In this document: positions 34,939 to 44,107 of the stretch, piece by piece | Numbering within the stretch: the stretch's first letter is position 1 | Layout: every line of letters begins with the position of its first letter | NCBI GenBank assembly: GCA_965279085.1 | Contig: OZ257149.1 | Span: forward strand, 2,480,001 to 2,544,000 | Direction: 5' to 3' | Origin: UBA7672 sp965279085 | Lineage (GTDB): Bacteria; Pseudomonadota; Alphaproteobacteria; Caulobacterales; Hyphomonadaceae | DNA length: 64,000 nt | Position numbers and translations under genes: made by a program | The notes under the pieces: generated by a model | What the model was told of the DNA's origin: nothing | The model's database searches: none | What the model saw: the letters and a program-made list of their open reading frames with translations, nothing else

Positions 34939-35343
34939 CTAGCGAGGCGACAAGGCACTGAGGATACGGCAATCGGCGATCGTCCCTTGCTTGCACTGGC
35001 CGATGAGGTCGCTGAGTTCACGGCGCAGAGCTTTCAGGTCGGTGATTTTTCGATCGATGTCTGACAGGTGATCACGCGCCAGGGCATCCACGGTGCAACA
35101 ATCTTGCTCCTTGTGATCAGCCAAGCCGAGCAATGCCCGAACTTGATCGAGCGTGAATCCCAGGTCCCGTGAGCGCCGAATGAAGCTGAGTCTGGCGAGG
35201 TGATTGGCCGAATACGCGCGATAATTGCCGCTCGTGCGGCCCGGCTCCGGCAGAAGGCCGATGCGCTCGTAATAGCGCACGGTCTCGACCTTCGTGTCAG
35301 TCGCCTCGGCCAGCGCGCCTATCGAAAACTGGGCTTTTTTCAT
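34939..35343 (-). CDS. MerR-family metal-responsive regulator (CadR/PbrR-like)
   Basis: This is a 134-aa MerR regulator. The N-terminal HTH reads FSIGALAEATDTKVETVRYY followed by ERIGLLPEPGRTSGNYR, then the dimerisation helix with LADHKEQDCCTVDALARDHL (Cys pair) and a C-terminal segment LIGQCKQGTIADCRILSALS. The Cys positions fit CadR/PbrR/ZntR-type sensors of Cd, Pb or Zn. ATG 35343 lies three bases from the operator dyad. It is divergent from the CDF gene, with the promoter in between, and converges with the TonB receptor. I infer that it activates the CDF gene and probably the receptor gene. Confidence 0.9.
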   Translation of the reverse strand: MKKAQFSIGALAEATDTKVETVRYYERIGLLPEPGRTSGNYRAYSANHLARLSFIRRSRDLGFTLDQVRALLGLADHKEQDCCTVDALARDHLSDIDRKITDLKALRRELSDLIGQCKQGTIADCRILSALSPR

Positions 35344-35345
35344 CG

Positions 35346-35376
35346 TTGACCCTGTAGTGACTACAGGGTGCAGATT
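35346..35376 (+). promoter_or_regulatory. MerR-type promoter/operator between merR and CDF genes
   Basis: ACCCTGTAGTGACTACAGGGT (35349-35369) is a perfect palindrome of two 10-bp arms around one base, the known type of CadR/PbrR/ZntR operator. It sits between TTGACC (-35, 35346-35351) and CAGATT (-10-like, 35371-35376), 19 bp apart, reading toward the CDF gene. The extended spacing predicts that the regulator bends the DNA to activate transcription. Confidence 0.85.
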
Positions 35377-35410
35377 GGGGTTCTGAGCCGATTTGTCGAG
35401 AGCAAACGTC

Positions 35411-36064
35411 ATGGCCGGATGCTGCGAACACGATAGCTGCGCCTCCAGCGCAGGACCCAAGGTTGACCCCATCTGGCGTCGCGCCCTTTGGATCGCTCTA
35501 GGCGTCAACAGCGTGATGTTCGCTGCCGAGATCGCCGCAGGTTTTGCCGCCAACTCGTCTGCGCTCCAAGCTGATGCGCTCGATTTCTTTGCCGACGCTG
35601 CCAACTACGCGATTAGCCTTGGCGTCGCCGGCATGGGGCTAGCTGTCCGCTCGCGCACGGCCCTCTTCAAAGGGCTGACGCTTCTACTGCTGGGCGCCTG
35701 TATAATCGGAAGCGCCGGATGGCGCGCCGCGACCGGCGGAGCCGTTCCTGAGGCCGGCGTGATGGGCATCGTTGGTTTTTTCGCCTTGCTCGCCAACGCC
35801 GGCGTTGCACTGATGCTTTTCCGCTTCCGGCGCGGCGACGCAGACATGCGCTCGGTCTGGATCTGCTCGCGCAACGACGCCATCGGCAATGTGGCGGTGA
35901 TGCTCGCGGCATTGGGCGTCTTAGGCACGGGTACGCTCTGGCCTGACGTTGTCGTTGCGGCGATCATGGCGACGCTTTCAATTTCAGGCGGCTGGGCGAT
36001 CGTGCGCCAAGCGATGCTGGAGATGCGCGCCACGCGTCGCAACGCGACGGAGATTGTCGAGTAG
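35411..36064 (+). CDS. Cation diffusion facilitator (CDF) family exporter
   Basis: This is a 217-aa transporter with six hydrophobic segments. Helix 2 contains MFAAEIAAGFAANSSALQAD followed by ALDFFADAANY, supplying the D-x-x-x-D pair of the transport site; helix 5 contains SRNDAIGNVAVM (N-D-x-x-x-N). The N-terminus has CCEHDSC, a possible metal patch. It lacks the usual cytoplasmic C-terminal domain of about 80 residues, as in the short CDF group. Its own MerR promoter lies upstream. Zn, Cd or Co efflux is likely; the metal cannot be told. Confidence 0.87.
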   Translation: MAGCCEHDSCASSAGPKVDPIWRRALWIALGVNSVMFAAEIAAGFAANSSALQADALDFFADAANYAISLGVAGMGLAVRSRTALFKGLTLLLLGACIIGSAGWRAATGGAVPEAGVMGIVGFFALLANAGVALMLFRFRRGDADMRSVWICSRNDAIGNVAVMLAALGVLGTGTLWPDVVVAAIMATLSISGGWAIVRQAMLEMRATRRNATEIVE

Positions 36065-36128
36065 CCCTCGCGGCATTGGTGCTGTGAAAGTCTGATCTCA
36101 CAAGTAGTGACGCCTTGAGGCGCGACAC

Positions 36129-36593
36129 TCAGGTCGGCGGAGGACCATGCTTCGCGAACACCGCCTGCCCAGCGTCGCCAAAGGCAATCGTTTCATAGGG
36201 ATCGATCGCACCATTCGGCTGCTCCATGCCGGGCGATCCACGCGGCATGCCCGGAACCGCGATGCCGTTCACGCCGTTTGGGCGCTCTGCCAGCAGGCGC
36301 AGAATATCCTCGGACGGCACATGGCCCTCGACGACTAGCCCATCGACGAGTGCGGTATGGCATGCCCCGAGCCCTGCTGGCACGCCGACTTTCCGTTTAT
36401 ATGCGGGCAGGTCCGGCACGTCGATCATAGTCACCGTGAAGCGACCTGTTTTCTCCATGAGTTCGGTCCACACATGGCAGCAGGGACAACCGACATCGCG
36501 GCTCACCTGCATGTCATAGATGCGCGGCGTCTGCTGGCAGGCACCGAGTGTGGCCGATGCCGCGACCCATTTTAGCACTGTCCGTCGCTGCAT
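36129..36593 (-). CDS. DUF411 metal-binding protein (CopG-like)
   Basis: This is a 154-aa exported protein. The N-terminus (MQRRTVLKWVAASATLGACQ) has a twin-Arg-like start and a lipobox. The DUF411 core follows: VSRDVGCPCCHVWTELM with the Cys-x-Cys-Cys site, VPDLPAYKRKVGVPAGLGAC, EGHVPSEDILRLLAERP, and the tail GIAVPGMPRGSPGMEQPNG. Such proteins are linked with silver/copper resistance and are thought to bind copper. GGGAG upstream supports ATG 36593. It is the last gene of the cus operon, after the CusF-like gene; a damaged copy lies at 21,622. Confidence 0.9.
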   Translation of the reverse strand: MQRRTVLKWVAASATLGACQQTPRIYDMQVSRDVGCPCCHVWTELMEKTGRFTVTMIDVPDLPAYKRKVGVPAGLGACHTALVDGLVVEGHVPSEDILRLLAERPNGVNGIAVPGMPRGSPGMEQPNGAIDPYETIAFGDAGQAVFAKHGPPPT

Positions 36594-36628
36594 TATTGAC
36601 TCCCTGCTACCATGTGCGGTCGAGTTGC

Positions 36629-37009
36629 CTACTGCTTCGCGATCCGGCTGATCTTGGTCGGCTCCGCCGCGCTCTTGAGATCGAACGAGACGGCGTCGCC
36701 AACCTTGAGGTCTTTCAGCATGGCCGGATCGGTGGCGGTGAACGCCATCGACATCGCTCCCCACTTCACTTCCGGGATAGCCTGGTGGTCGAGCGTGACT
36801 GTGCCGGCAACGGCGTCGATCGCGGCGATCTTCCCGCTCGAGGTAATGGGTCCAGTGACCGCCGGTATTTCGGCCGGCATGGGCATCGACTCCATCGGCG
36901 CGGCGGCGGCGGGCGTCTTGGGCGCCTCCGCGACCGGCGCCGGCGCTTGAGGAGAACAGCCCGCGAGAGCGGTGAAGCTCAGAATGGCCATCAGGGTAAC
37001 CTTGTGCAT
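36629..37009 (-). CDS. CusF-like periplasmic copper/silver chaperone
   Basis: This is a 126-aa lipoprotein (MHKVTLMAILSFTALAGC lipobox) with a Pro/Ala linker and a CusF domain. The metal ligands of CusF (His36, Trp44, Met47, Met49 in E. coli) are matched by H-x8-W-x2-M-x-M in DHQAIPEVKWGAMSMAF. It would hand Cu(I) or Ag(I) to the CusCBA pump. GGAG six bases ahead supports the ATG. It lies one base after the cusA stop and 35 bp ahead of DUF411. The same domain is also fused to the C-terminus of the CusB protein, and a dead copy is at 22,101. Confidence 0.92.
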   Translation of the reverse strand: MHKVTLMAILSFTALAGCSPQAPAPVAEAPKTPAAAAPMESMPMPAEIPAVTGPITSSGKIAAIDAVAGTVTLDHQAIPEVKWGAMSMAFTATDPAMLKDLKVGDAVSFDLKSAAEPTKISRIAKQ

Positions 37010-37010
37010 G

Positions 37011-40000
37011 TCAGTCTCCAGGAGTTGCGATCCGAGTTTCGATACGCGCGGCGGACGCGCGGCTGCGGCGCCGGATCATGAGGTAAGCCGCAGGAATGAC
37101 AAAGAGAGAGAGCAGCGGGGCTGTGATCATTCCGCCGACAAGTGGCGCTGCGATACGGCGCATGACTTCGCCGCCCGCCCCGCCCGTCCAGAGAATGGGC
37201 AGCAGGCCGGCCAGCACCACCGCAACAGTCATGGTCTTGGGCCTGAGCCGGAGCAGCGCGCCCTCGCGAATCGCCGCGATCACGTCGGCGGGGTCGAGCG
37301 ATTGACCGCGCCGTTCGCGCTCCGCGAGAGCGTTCCTGAGATAGAGCAGCATGACGACCCCGAACTCTGCCGCAAGACCGGCGAGCGCAATGAAACCGAC
37401 TCCGACCGCGACCGAGAGGTCATAGCCCAACAGATAGACAAGCCAGACACCGCCGATCAGAGCGAAGGGAATACTGGCCATGACGAGCAATGCTTCGTCC
37501 AGCCGGCGGAATGTGAAGAACAGAAGCAGGAAGACGACGCCCAGCGTGACGGGACCGATCACTGCAAGCCGCTGAGCCGCTCTCGCCAGATACTCGAATT
37601 GTCCGGAGTAGGCAGCGGTTACGCCCTCGGGCAAATCAGCTGCGGCGACTGATCGCTGCAAATCGCTCACCACCGATGCGATGTCACGTCCGCGCACATC
37701 GATATAGACGAACGTCGCCAGGCGGCCGTTCTCGCTGCGGATCATAGAAGGGCCGTCGCTCACCGACACGCGCGCGACGTCGACAAGGGTGATGAGCAAC
37801 CCGTTGTCGGTGACTACAGGCAATTGAGCGATGCGTTCCGGCGTATCGCGAAGCTCCCGCGGGTATCGCAGGCTGATCGGGTAGCGCGCGCGTCCGTCCA
37901 CCAGCTCGCCAATAGCTTCGCCGCCAATTGCGCCCGAAACGATCTCCTGCACGTCGGCGATGTTGAGGCCCAGGCGGCCGGCGGCGGCGCGATCGATGTC
38001 GATGTCGAGATAGCGGCCGCTGCCAGCCCGCTCGGCCGCCGCAGATGAGACACCCGGAACCGTCCGCGCCAGCTGCTCCACCGTGCGCGCGGCCACGTCG
38101 AGCGATGCGAGATCGGCGCCGCTGAGCTTGACGCCGATAGGGCTTTTGACCCCCGTCGCCAGCATGTCGATGCGGTTGCGGATCGGCGGCACCCAGACAT
38201 TGGTTAGGCCCGGCACGCGCACGGAACGATCAAGCTCGGCGACGATGCCCTCGGGCGTCATACCCGCCCGCCATTCCGATCGCGGTTTCAGACGGATGGT
38301 CGTTTCGAACATTTCGAGCGGCGCCGGATCAGTCGCCGTTTCGGCGCGGCCCGCTTTTCCAAACACACTCTCGACCTCCGGAACCGTCTTGATCATGCGG
38401 TCGGTCTGTTGAAGCAGCTCGGAAGCCTTCGCTGCCGAGAGGCCGGGCAGCGCCGTCGGCATATAGAGGAGATCGCCCTCATCCATCACCGGCATGAACT
38501 CCGCGCCAAACCGCGTCAGCGGCCAGGCCAGGGTCGCGAGCGCGACAAAAGCTGCGGCAATGACAACTCTCGGATGAGCAAGCGCGCCGTCGATCACTGG
38601 CCGGTAAGCCGACGCGAGCGCCCGGTTGACCGGATTGGCATGCTCGTCTGGAACGCGTCCCCTGATCCAGTATCCCATCAGAACCGGGGTGAGTGTAACC
38701 GCAAGACCCGCCGCCGCCGCCATGGCGTAAGTCTTGGTGAAAGCAAGCGGCGCGAACAAGCGACCTTCCTGCGCTTCTAGGGTGAAGATCGGCAGGAACG
38801 ACAGCGTGATGATCAGGAGACTGAAGAACAATGCTGGTCCGACTTCCAGCGAGGCGTCGGTGATGACCCGCCAGTGATCGGCGCCGGCCGGCATCGCCCC
38901 ATCATGCTCGCGCCGCCACTCCTCCAGTCGCTTGTGGGCGTTCTCGATCATGACGATCGCCGCATCGACCATGGCGCCAATGGCGATGGCGATCCCGCCT
39001 AGCGACATGATGTTGGCGTCAATCCCCTGCCCGCGCATGATCAGGAAGGCGGTTGCGACACCCAGCGGCAGCGTGACGATCGCCACCAGCGCCGAGCGCA
39101 GGTGGAACAGGAACAGCGCGCAGACCAGGGCAACGACGATGAACTCCTCGATGAGTTTCCCGGTGAGATTCTCAACCGCGCGATCGATCAAGCCGGATCG
39201 ATCATAGGTCGTGACGATCTCGACGCCTTTGGGCAGGCGATCCTGGAGCGCCGACAGCTTGGCCTTGACGCCGGCTATCACCTCACGAGGATTGGCGCCG
39301 GATCGCATAACGATGACGCCGCCCGCAACTTCGCCCTCGCCATTCAGTTCGGCGATGCCGCGACGCATCTGTGGACCAATCTCGATCCAGGCGACGTCTC
39401 CAAGAGTTATCGGTACGCCCTCGCTCACAGACTTGACCGGGATGGCGCGGAAGTCTTCGTCGGTGCGGAGATATCCGCTGGCCCGCACGACATGCTCGGC
39501 TTCGCCGATCTCGATCGCCGCTCCACCGGCCTCTTGATTGGCCCGGCGCACAGCATTCGCGACCATGGACTGCGAGACACCATAGGCCGCCATCTTCTGG
39601 GGATCGAGAACGATCTGGTGTTGTCGCACCATCCCGCCGATTGGAGCCACTTCCGCGACGCCAGAGACGGTTTTCAGTTCGAAGCTCAGGAGCCAGTCCT
39701 GGAGACTACGCAACTCGCCGAGGTCATGGCCGCCAGTGCGATCGACCAGTGCGTACTGATAGATCCAACCGACACCCGTCGCATCAGGGCCGATGATAGA
39801 ACGGGCGGCTTCGGGCAAGCGTTCGCGCGCCTGTGTCATGTACTCAAGCACGCGCGAACGCGCCCAGTAGAGATCGACACCTTCGTCAAAGATCACGTAG
39901 ACGAAGCTGTCGCCGAAAAAGGAATAGCCGCGCACGCTGCGCGCGCCCGGGACCGACAGCATCGCCGCGCTCATCGGATAGGTGATCTGGTTCTCGACGA

Positions 40001-40178
40001 TTTGCGGCGCCTGACCGGGATAGGTTGTGCGCACAACCACCTGGACGTCGGAAAGATCCGGCAATGCATCGACTGGCGTCGCGCGCACGGCGAACGCACC
40101 CGCGACGGCCAACGCGAGCGTCGCAAGGACGACGATCAGCCGGTTGGCGACCGACCAGCGGATGACGGCTCCGATCAT
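37011..40178 (-). CDS. cusA: CusA-type Cu(I)/Ag(I) RND efflux pump
   Basis: This is a 1055-aa HME-RND transporter. The opening MIGAVIRWSVANRLIVVLAT and VDALPDLSDVQVVVRTTYPG followed by QAPQIVENQITYP are CusA-like. Helix 4 carries GIAIAIGAMVDAAIVMIENA (GAMxD pattern, about residue 398), typical of the monovalent copper/silver subgroup, unlike the DFGxxxDG of the czc pump. Met pairs along the pathway are consistent. ATG 40178 overlaps the cusB stop (ATGA). With CusB and CusC it exports Cu(I) or Ag(I) out of the cell. Confidence 0.95.
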   Translation of the reverse strand: MIGAVIRWSVANRLIVVLATLALAVAGAFAVRATPVDALPDLSDVQVVVRTTYPGQAPQIVENQITYPMSAAMLSVPGARSVRGYSFFGDSFVYVIFDEGVDLYWARSRVLEYMTQARERLPEAARSIIGPDATGVGWIYQYALVDRTGGHDLGELRSLQDWLLSFELKTVSGVAEVAPIGGMVRQHQIVLDPQKMAAYGVSQSMVANAVRRANQEAGGAAIEIGEAEHVVRASGYLRTDEDFRAIPVKSVSEGVPITLGDVAWIEIGPQMRRGIAELNGEGEVAGGVIVMRSGANPREVIAGVKAKLSALQDRLPKGVEIVTTYDRSGLIDRAVENLTGKLIEEFIVVALVCALFLFHLRSALVAIVTLPLGVATAFLIMRGQGIDANIMSLGGIAIAIGAMVDAAIVMIENAHKRLEEWRREHDGAMPAGADHWRVITDASLEVGPALFFSLLIITLSFLPIFTLEAQEGRLFAPLAFTKTYAMAAAAGLAVTLTPVLMGYWIRGRVPDEHANPVNRALASAYRPVIDGALAHPRVVIAAAFVALATLAWPLTRFGAEFMPVMDEGDLLYMPTALPGLSAAKASELLQQTDRMIKTVPEVESVFGKAGRAETATDPAPLEMFETTIRLKPRSEWRAGMTPEGIVAELDRSVRVPGLTNVWVPPIRNRIDMLATGVKSPIGVKLSGADLASLDVAARTVEQLARTVPGVSSAAAERAGSGRYLDIDIDRAAAGRLGLNIADVQEIVSGAIGGEAIGELVDGRARYPISLRYPRELRDTPERIAQLPVVTDNGLLITLVDVARVSVSDGPSMIRSENGRLATFVYIDVRGRDIASVVSDLQRSVAAADLPEGVTAAYSGQFEYLARAAQRLAVIGPVTLGVVFLLLFFTFRRLDEALLVMASIPFALIGGVWLVYLLGYDLSVAVGVGFIALAGLAAEFGVVMLLYLRNALAERERRGQSLDPADVIAAIREGALLRLRPKTMTVAVVLAGLLPILWTGGAGGEVMRRIAAPLVGGMITAPLLSLFVIPAAYLMIRRRSRASAARIETRIATPGD

Positions 40179-41626
40179 CGTGGCGCCTCCGCCTTGCGGA
40201 TCGCGATCAGGACATAACCGGCCCCGCCCTTCCGGAACGAGAATGCAACCTCGTCGCCCACCTTGAAGTCGCGCGCCCGATCGCCCCAACCGAAGGCCAT
40301 GGTCATCTCCGGCCAGTTGAGGGCGGCGACGGGCGCGTGGGCGATGGTGGCGCCGTTAGCGTCGACCGCTGTGATTCTGCCGGTCGACGCGTAGATGTCG
40401 AGCGCGGGAGCGCCTGAACCGCCGCGCAGTCGCTCCAGCACTCCCGTAAGGTTCGCTTCGGAATCGATCAGGAATTGGCCGGAGGCGACAATGCGCTCGC
40501 CCTCGGTGAGACCCGAAGCGATTTCCTGCTGTTCGCCGACGGCTACGCCCAGCGTCACATCCCTTGGTTCAAACCCGCCATCCGACCGTGCGGCAATGAC
40601 AACTGTGCGCTGCCCAGTTCGGATCACCGCGCCCGAGGGCACGAGCAGCGCCTGCCGCGCCCCGTCGCCAGTTATATCGACTGCGCCAGTCAAGCCAGGG
40701 CGCAGCCGTCCATCCGGATTGGGTAGGGCGATCCGGACCTCGACGGTGCGGTTGGCGAGATTGGCGCCCGGAAGAACAGCTTCAATCTTTCCGCTGAACC
40801 GTTCGCCTGGGAAGGCGGGGAATATCGCAGTCACCGAAGCGCCGTTCGCAATGTCGCCAAGCGAGCCTTGCGGCACCGCCACCATCAACCAGACCGGCGA
40901 CAGGCCGCTGATTGAAGCGATGGGAGCGCCAGCAGTTACGGACATTCCTTGACGCGCATCGAGCGCGACCAGAGCGCCGCTGATAGGCGCGCGAACGATA
41001 AAGGTCGCTGGCGCTGATCCCGAGCGTTCGGCCTCGTTCACCGCCTCGCCTGGAACACCGAGCATGCCGAGCCGGGCCCGCGCCGACTCCACGAGGGCGG
41101 CATCCGTTCCTTTGCGAAGGGACAGGTACTCCGCCAAGGCTGCCGTCCACGCCGGGACGCGCAGGTCGACAATCGGATCCCCTGCTCTCACGACATCGCC
41201 GATCGCGCGATCGCGGCTGCGCTCGACAAACCCTTCCTGCTTGGCCTGCACCACTGCAACTGCGCGACCATTGTAGGTCAGTGTGCCGGAGGCGCCGAGT
41301 TTTTGACCGACGTCGCCGAGCTCGACGACTGCGTAGCGGACGCCGAGATTCTGCACCACGCCCGGGTCGATCCGGACGGCAGTGGAGGCGTCGACCTCAC
41401 CCGCATGGCGAGGCACAAGCTCCATATCCATGAAGGGAGATTTACCGGGCTTGTCGAACTGCTGGTCCGGGACCATCGGGTCGTACCAGTAAAGGATCTC
41501 GCGTTCGCCCGCGTTTGTCGGACTTGGCGCTTGGCGGGTCCCGAGCCAGTAACCGGTCGCTCCCACGCCTGCGAGCGCCACAATCGCGGCGGCCGCAAGA
41601 GAGATTGTTCGCGCGCGCGGGGTCAC
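40175..41626 (-). CDS. cusB: CusB-type adaptor with N-terminal metal-binding segment and C-terminal CusF domain
   Basis: This is a 483-aa adaptor. After the anchor helix (ISLAAAAIVALAGVGATGYW) there is a heavy-metal-binding segment YWYDPMVPDQQFDKPGKSPF followed by MDMELVPRH, related to the YxCPMHP motif of CusB. The adaptor core follows (GFVERSRDRAIGDVVRAGDP, VRAPISGALVALDARQGMSV). The last 70 residues are a CusF domain, with H-x8-W-x2-M-x-M in AHAPVAALNWPEMTMAF. Thus pump and chaperone function are joined. GTG 41626 overlaps the cusC stop (GTGA), and the stop overlaps the cusA start. Confidence 0.93.
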   Translation of the reverse strand: MTPRARTISLAAAAIVALAGVGATGYWLGTRQAPSPTNAGEREILYWYDPMVPDQQFDKPGKSPFMDMELVPRHAGEVDASTAVRIDPGVVQNLGVRYAVVELGDVGQKLGASGTLTYNGRAVAVVQAKQEGFVERSRDRAIGDVVRAGDPIVDLRVPAWTAALAEYLSLRKGTDAALVESARARLGMLGVPGEAVNEAERSGSAPATFIVRAPISGALVALDARQGMSVTAGAPIASISGLSPVWLMVAVPQGSLGDIANGASVTAIFPAFPGERFSGKIEAVLPGANLANRTVEVRIALPNPDGRLRPGLTGAVDITGDGARQALLVPSGAVIRTGQRTVVIAARSDGGFEPRDVTLGVAVGEQQEIASGLTEGERIVASGQFLIDSEANLTGVLERLRGGSGAPALDIYASTGRITAVDANGATIAHAPVAALNWPEMTMAFGWGDRARDFKVGDEVAFSFRKGGAGYVLIAIRKAEAPR

Positions 41627-42855
41627 GACTGCGCCTCCCCGTATTCGAGGGCGAGATAGACATCCACCAGCGCCAGACGTCGCTCGAGATCCAGCCGCTC
41701 CAATTCCACCTCCTTCACCTCAAGGCGCAGTGCGAACAGTTCGGCGAGATCGAGCGTTCCCGACGCATGTGCGGCCGACGCCACGCTTTCGCGCGCCTTC
41801 GCCAGCGGCAGGACGACCTCGCGCGACCGCACGAGGCGCCGCGTCAGCAGGTCGTGCTCCGCCAGCTTGGCCTCCAGCATGGCGCGATGCTCGCGGAGCA
41901 CCGTCTCGCGATCGGCCTCGGCGCGCCGCACGTCGGCGCGACGCGCATCGATCGTCGGACTTTGGCGATCCGTCTGGAACAAAGGCAGGCTGAATTTCAG
42001 TCCGAAGGAAAGCATGTCGCCAAAGGCCGGATCACGACGGCCATACATCACTGACCAGGACCAGTCTGGATCGCGGCTGGCGCGGGCCTGCTCCATTTCG
42101 GCTTGCGCGCGCGTAATTGAAGCTGAAGAGCCCGCAACCTCGACGTGGTGCTCGATGTGAGCCCGCAGGGCAGCTGGATCGATCACGAAATCTGGTGGAC
42201 TGGGCCCAAGCGTATCTTGGCCAAGCGGGCCGATCCAGCGTTCGAGTTCAGCACGCGCCGCCGCCGCTTCAAACTTTGCATCGGCGATCCTGTCCTCAAG
42301 CCGCGCAGACTGCAGCCGCGCTGAGAGGGCCGCATCAGGCTTGCCGGCGCCCGTGCCGAAACTGGCGGTGGTCGCCTGTTCTAGGGCCGTCGCATCTCTG
42401 GCGAGGCTCATCAATGTCTCGACGCGCCGTTCGGCGTAGAAGGCTTCAAGCCAGGCATTGGCAGCCGCAAGCTGGGCCTCCAGGCGAGAGATGTCGATCG
42501 CCGCCAGAGACGCCGTGACGTCCGCGCGAGCCAGCCCTTCCCGCGCGCGCCTTAAAGCGTCACTCGGCACATCCTGCATCACGCCGACGTTGAGCATCGT
42601 CATCTCGTCGCGGTTGAGCCTGAATCGGTCGGGCCCCGAGATGGGATAGTTGTCGATACTGAGGGCTAGTTGGGGATCGGGCAGCTGACCGGCCGGTTTG
42701 ACCAGTAGCCGCGCGCTCTCCGCCGCTGCCCGCCGGGCCGCTATGGCGGGCGCGTCCGAGCCAGCGCGGGCGAGCGCCTGCCTGAAGGATACGGGATCGG
42801 CCCACGCGGCCGGCGCCAAGCCGACGGCGCAGCACAAAAGCCATGCTGTGCGCAT
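41623..42855 (-). CDS. cusC: CusC-type outer-membrane efflux protein (TolC family)
   Basis: This is a 410-aa TolC-family protein from ATG 42855, giving a clean signal peptide MRTAWLLCCAVGLAPAAWA; an ATG 12 codons further upstream is possible. The body shows SFRQALARAGSDAPAIAARR, the NYPISGPDRF segment and FGLKFSLPLFQTDRQSPTI, followed by HASGTLDLAELFALRLEVKE, the last being the second coiled-coil repeat. It is the outer-membrane channel of the copper efflux system, coupled by a 4-bp overlap to cusB and 69 bp after the small Cys/His protein. Confidence 0.92.
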   Translation of the reverse strand: MRTAWLLCCAVGLAPAAWADPVSFRQALARAGSDAPAIAARRAAAESARLLVKPAGQLPDPQLALSIDNYPISGPDRFRLNRDEMTMLNVGVMQDVPSDALRRAREGLARADVTASLAAIDISRLEAQLAAANAWLEAFYAERRVETLMSLARDATALEQATTASFGTGAGKPDAALSARLQSARLEDRIADAKFEAAAARAELERWIGPLGQDTLGPSPPDFVIDPAALRAHIEHHVEVAGSSASITRAQAEMEQARASRDPDWSWSVMYGRRDPAFGDMLSFGLKFSLPLFQTDRQSPTIDARRADVRRAEADRETVLREHRAMLEAKLAEHDLLTRRLVRSREVVLPLAKARESVASAAHASGTLDLAELFALRLEVKEVELERLDLERRLALVDVYLALEYGEAQS

Positions 42856-42924
42856 GTAAATATCCGGATGTCTGATGTGGAACGGATGCATCGCGCACGC
42901 AGGCGCAATGCGACTCTCGTGTCC

Positions 42925-43263
42925 TCAGATTGATCGCGGAGGCCGCCAGAGACCGGTCAGAACCGATGATGGCGCGCTGGTTTGTTCAACCAGCGGCGGC
43001 TTCGCCACGATGCCGACGACAGCGACCGTCAGCATCGGGATTTGAGGCGCGACGGCCGGCGCCGAGCGGCAGGCCTGTCCGAGCTTGCAATCCGGGGCTT
43101 TGGAGTGATCGGGCGCTTTGTCGTGCTGATCTGCCGCCGGTGGGCAGCAATCGTGGGCGGAAGGCGCCTTGAGAAACGGGCAGTCCATCGCAGCCATAGC
43201 GTTCGCAGCGCCGCCGAAGGCGAGCGAGAGCACGATAAGAAAGGCAATGAAATGCCGAACCAT
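42925..43263 (-). CDS. Small periplasmic Cys/His-rich protein ahead of the cus operon
   Basis: This is a 112-aa protein with a signal peptide (RHFIAFLIVLSLAFGGAANA) and a short mature part with metal-ligand clusters: MDCPFLKAPSAHDCCPPAAD, QHDKAPDHSKAPDCKLGQAC. A proline-rich hydrophobic end follows. The ATG at 43263 has AGGAG immediately upstream. It is the first gene of the cus unit and parallels the CzcI-like protein before czcC. A role in metal binding or signalling is inferred; no named family is assigned. Confidence 0.62.
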   Translation of the reverse strand: MVRHFIAFLIVLSLAFGGAANAMAAMDCPFLKAPSAHDCCPPAADQHDKAPDHSKAPDCKLGQACRSAPAVAPQIPMLTVAVVGIVAKPPLVEQTSAPSSVLTGLWRPPRSI

Positions 43264-43636
43264 AATCTCCTGAAATTGCTCCTCCGGTCGAAACACGTCA
43301 ACGCCCAGCCTCGCGCCGGTGGCTAACAAAGCCGCGATCATACTGTCACGCGAAGTCCAAATCCTCGTTAACTTTGCGCGTAATTTTCTTTCGATTTTGC
43401 CGCCACCGTCGGCAAGAAGCCTACGAAAACGTACTTCCATTTCTGCAGCGGTCGGCGCTGCACGACCCCCAAACCACCACGGCAAGGGGCCTCGGCAATG
43501 CTTCGGAATGGCAGGCCGCAGCCTCCGGCGAAGCAGCGAGCACGTGCGCAATGCTCCTGCGGTCGCCTCCACCGAAGGTTCCGCAGAGAGGAGCCGAGCC
43601 CTTCAGACTTGCCGGCGCGCTACGACGCCGATCAGT
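43264..43636. other. Non-coding interval ahead of the cus operon
   Basis: No ORF with convincing protein character is seen here on either strand. The cus promoter must lie in this interval or close to it. A CueR- or Cus-type palindrome was looked for and not found. The stretch 43,360-43,440 is relatively AT-rich. Confidence 0.5.
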
Positions 43637-43891
43637 TCAGGCACGACCGCTTCGAAGGTGATTCAGGCGTAGAGGTTTTGGAGTCTTCGGAGCCTCGATA
43701 CTCTGGCAGACGGGACACGTAAGCTCCTCTCCGCCGGCCCATGCCTGTCCAGGAACCACGTCGTATAAACCGCACCGAGTGTTGCCAGTGGTGTCGACGG
43801 AGCCCGGGTCTGCCGGAAAAATCTCAACCGCGTGGACCATTCGATCAGGATCAATCCAACGAAATGCACGGCCCGCGCTATCACGTAGCAC
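43637..43891 (-). CDS. Possible small protein with CPVC zinc knuckle
   Basis: The frame from GTG 43891 codes for 84 aa: AFRWIDPDRMVHAVEIFPAD, then TRCGLYDVVPGQAWAGGEEL and TCPVCQSIE. The spaced Cys residues (TRCG and CPVC) could form a zinc site. The open frame continues upstream for about 35 codons (HLCPSLGQHWKVSPVLRD) without a standard start, so the true start may differ. It lies between the cus region and the integrase, where accessory genes are common. I do not recognise a family. Confidence 0.4.
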   Translation of the reverse strand: MLRDSAGRAFRWIDPDRMVHAVEIFPADPGSVDTTGNTRCGLYDVVPGQAWAGGEELTCPVCQSIEAPKTPKPLRLNHLRSGRA

Positions 43892-44107
43892 GGGGCTGAC
43901 CTTCCAGTGCTGACCGAGCGACGGGCAGAGATGTTTATCAACCTTAGAAGGGATGCTGCCGCTAACGATGACGCTCCTTCTTATTCAGAACGAAAACCTT
44001 CTGCACTCGAACTAACTGAACGCGGGCGCAGCTTTGCGGGTCCAAGGCTATGCGACAGAAAATCAAGCGCGACGAAGAAACGATGTGCCCGCCGGCCCGA
44101 CGGTCGC

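Noticed and set aside
43848..43861. TCGATCAGGATCAA as a third FNR-like box
   Set aside because: It lies inside a possible coding frame and not near a suitable start; chance is likely in G+C-rich DNA.
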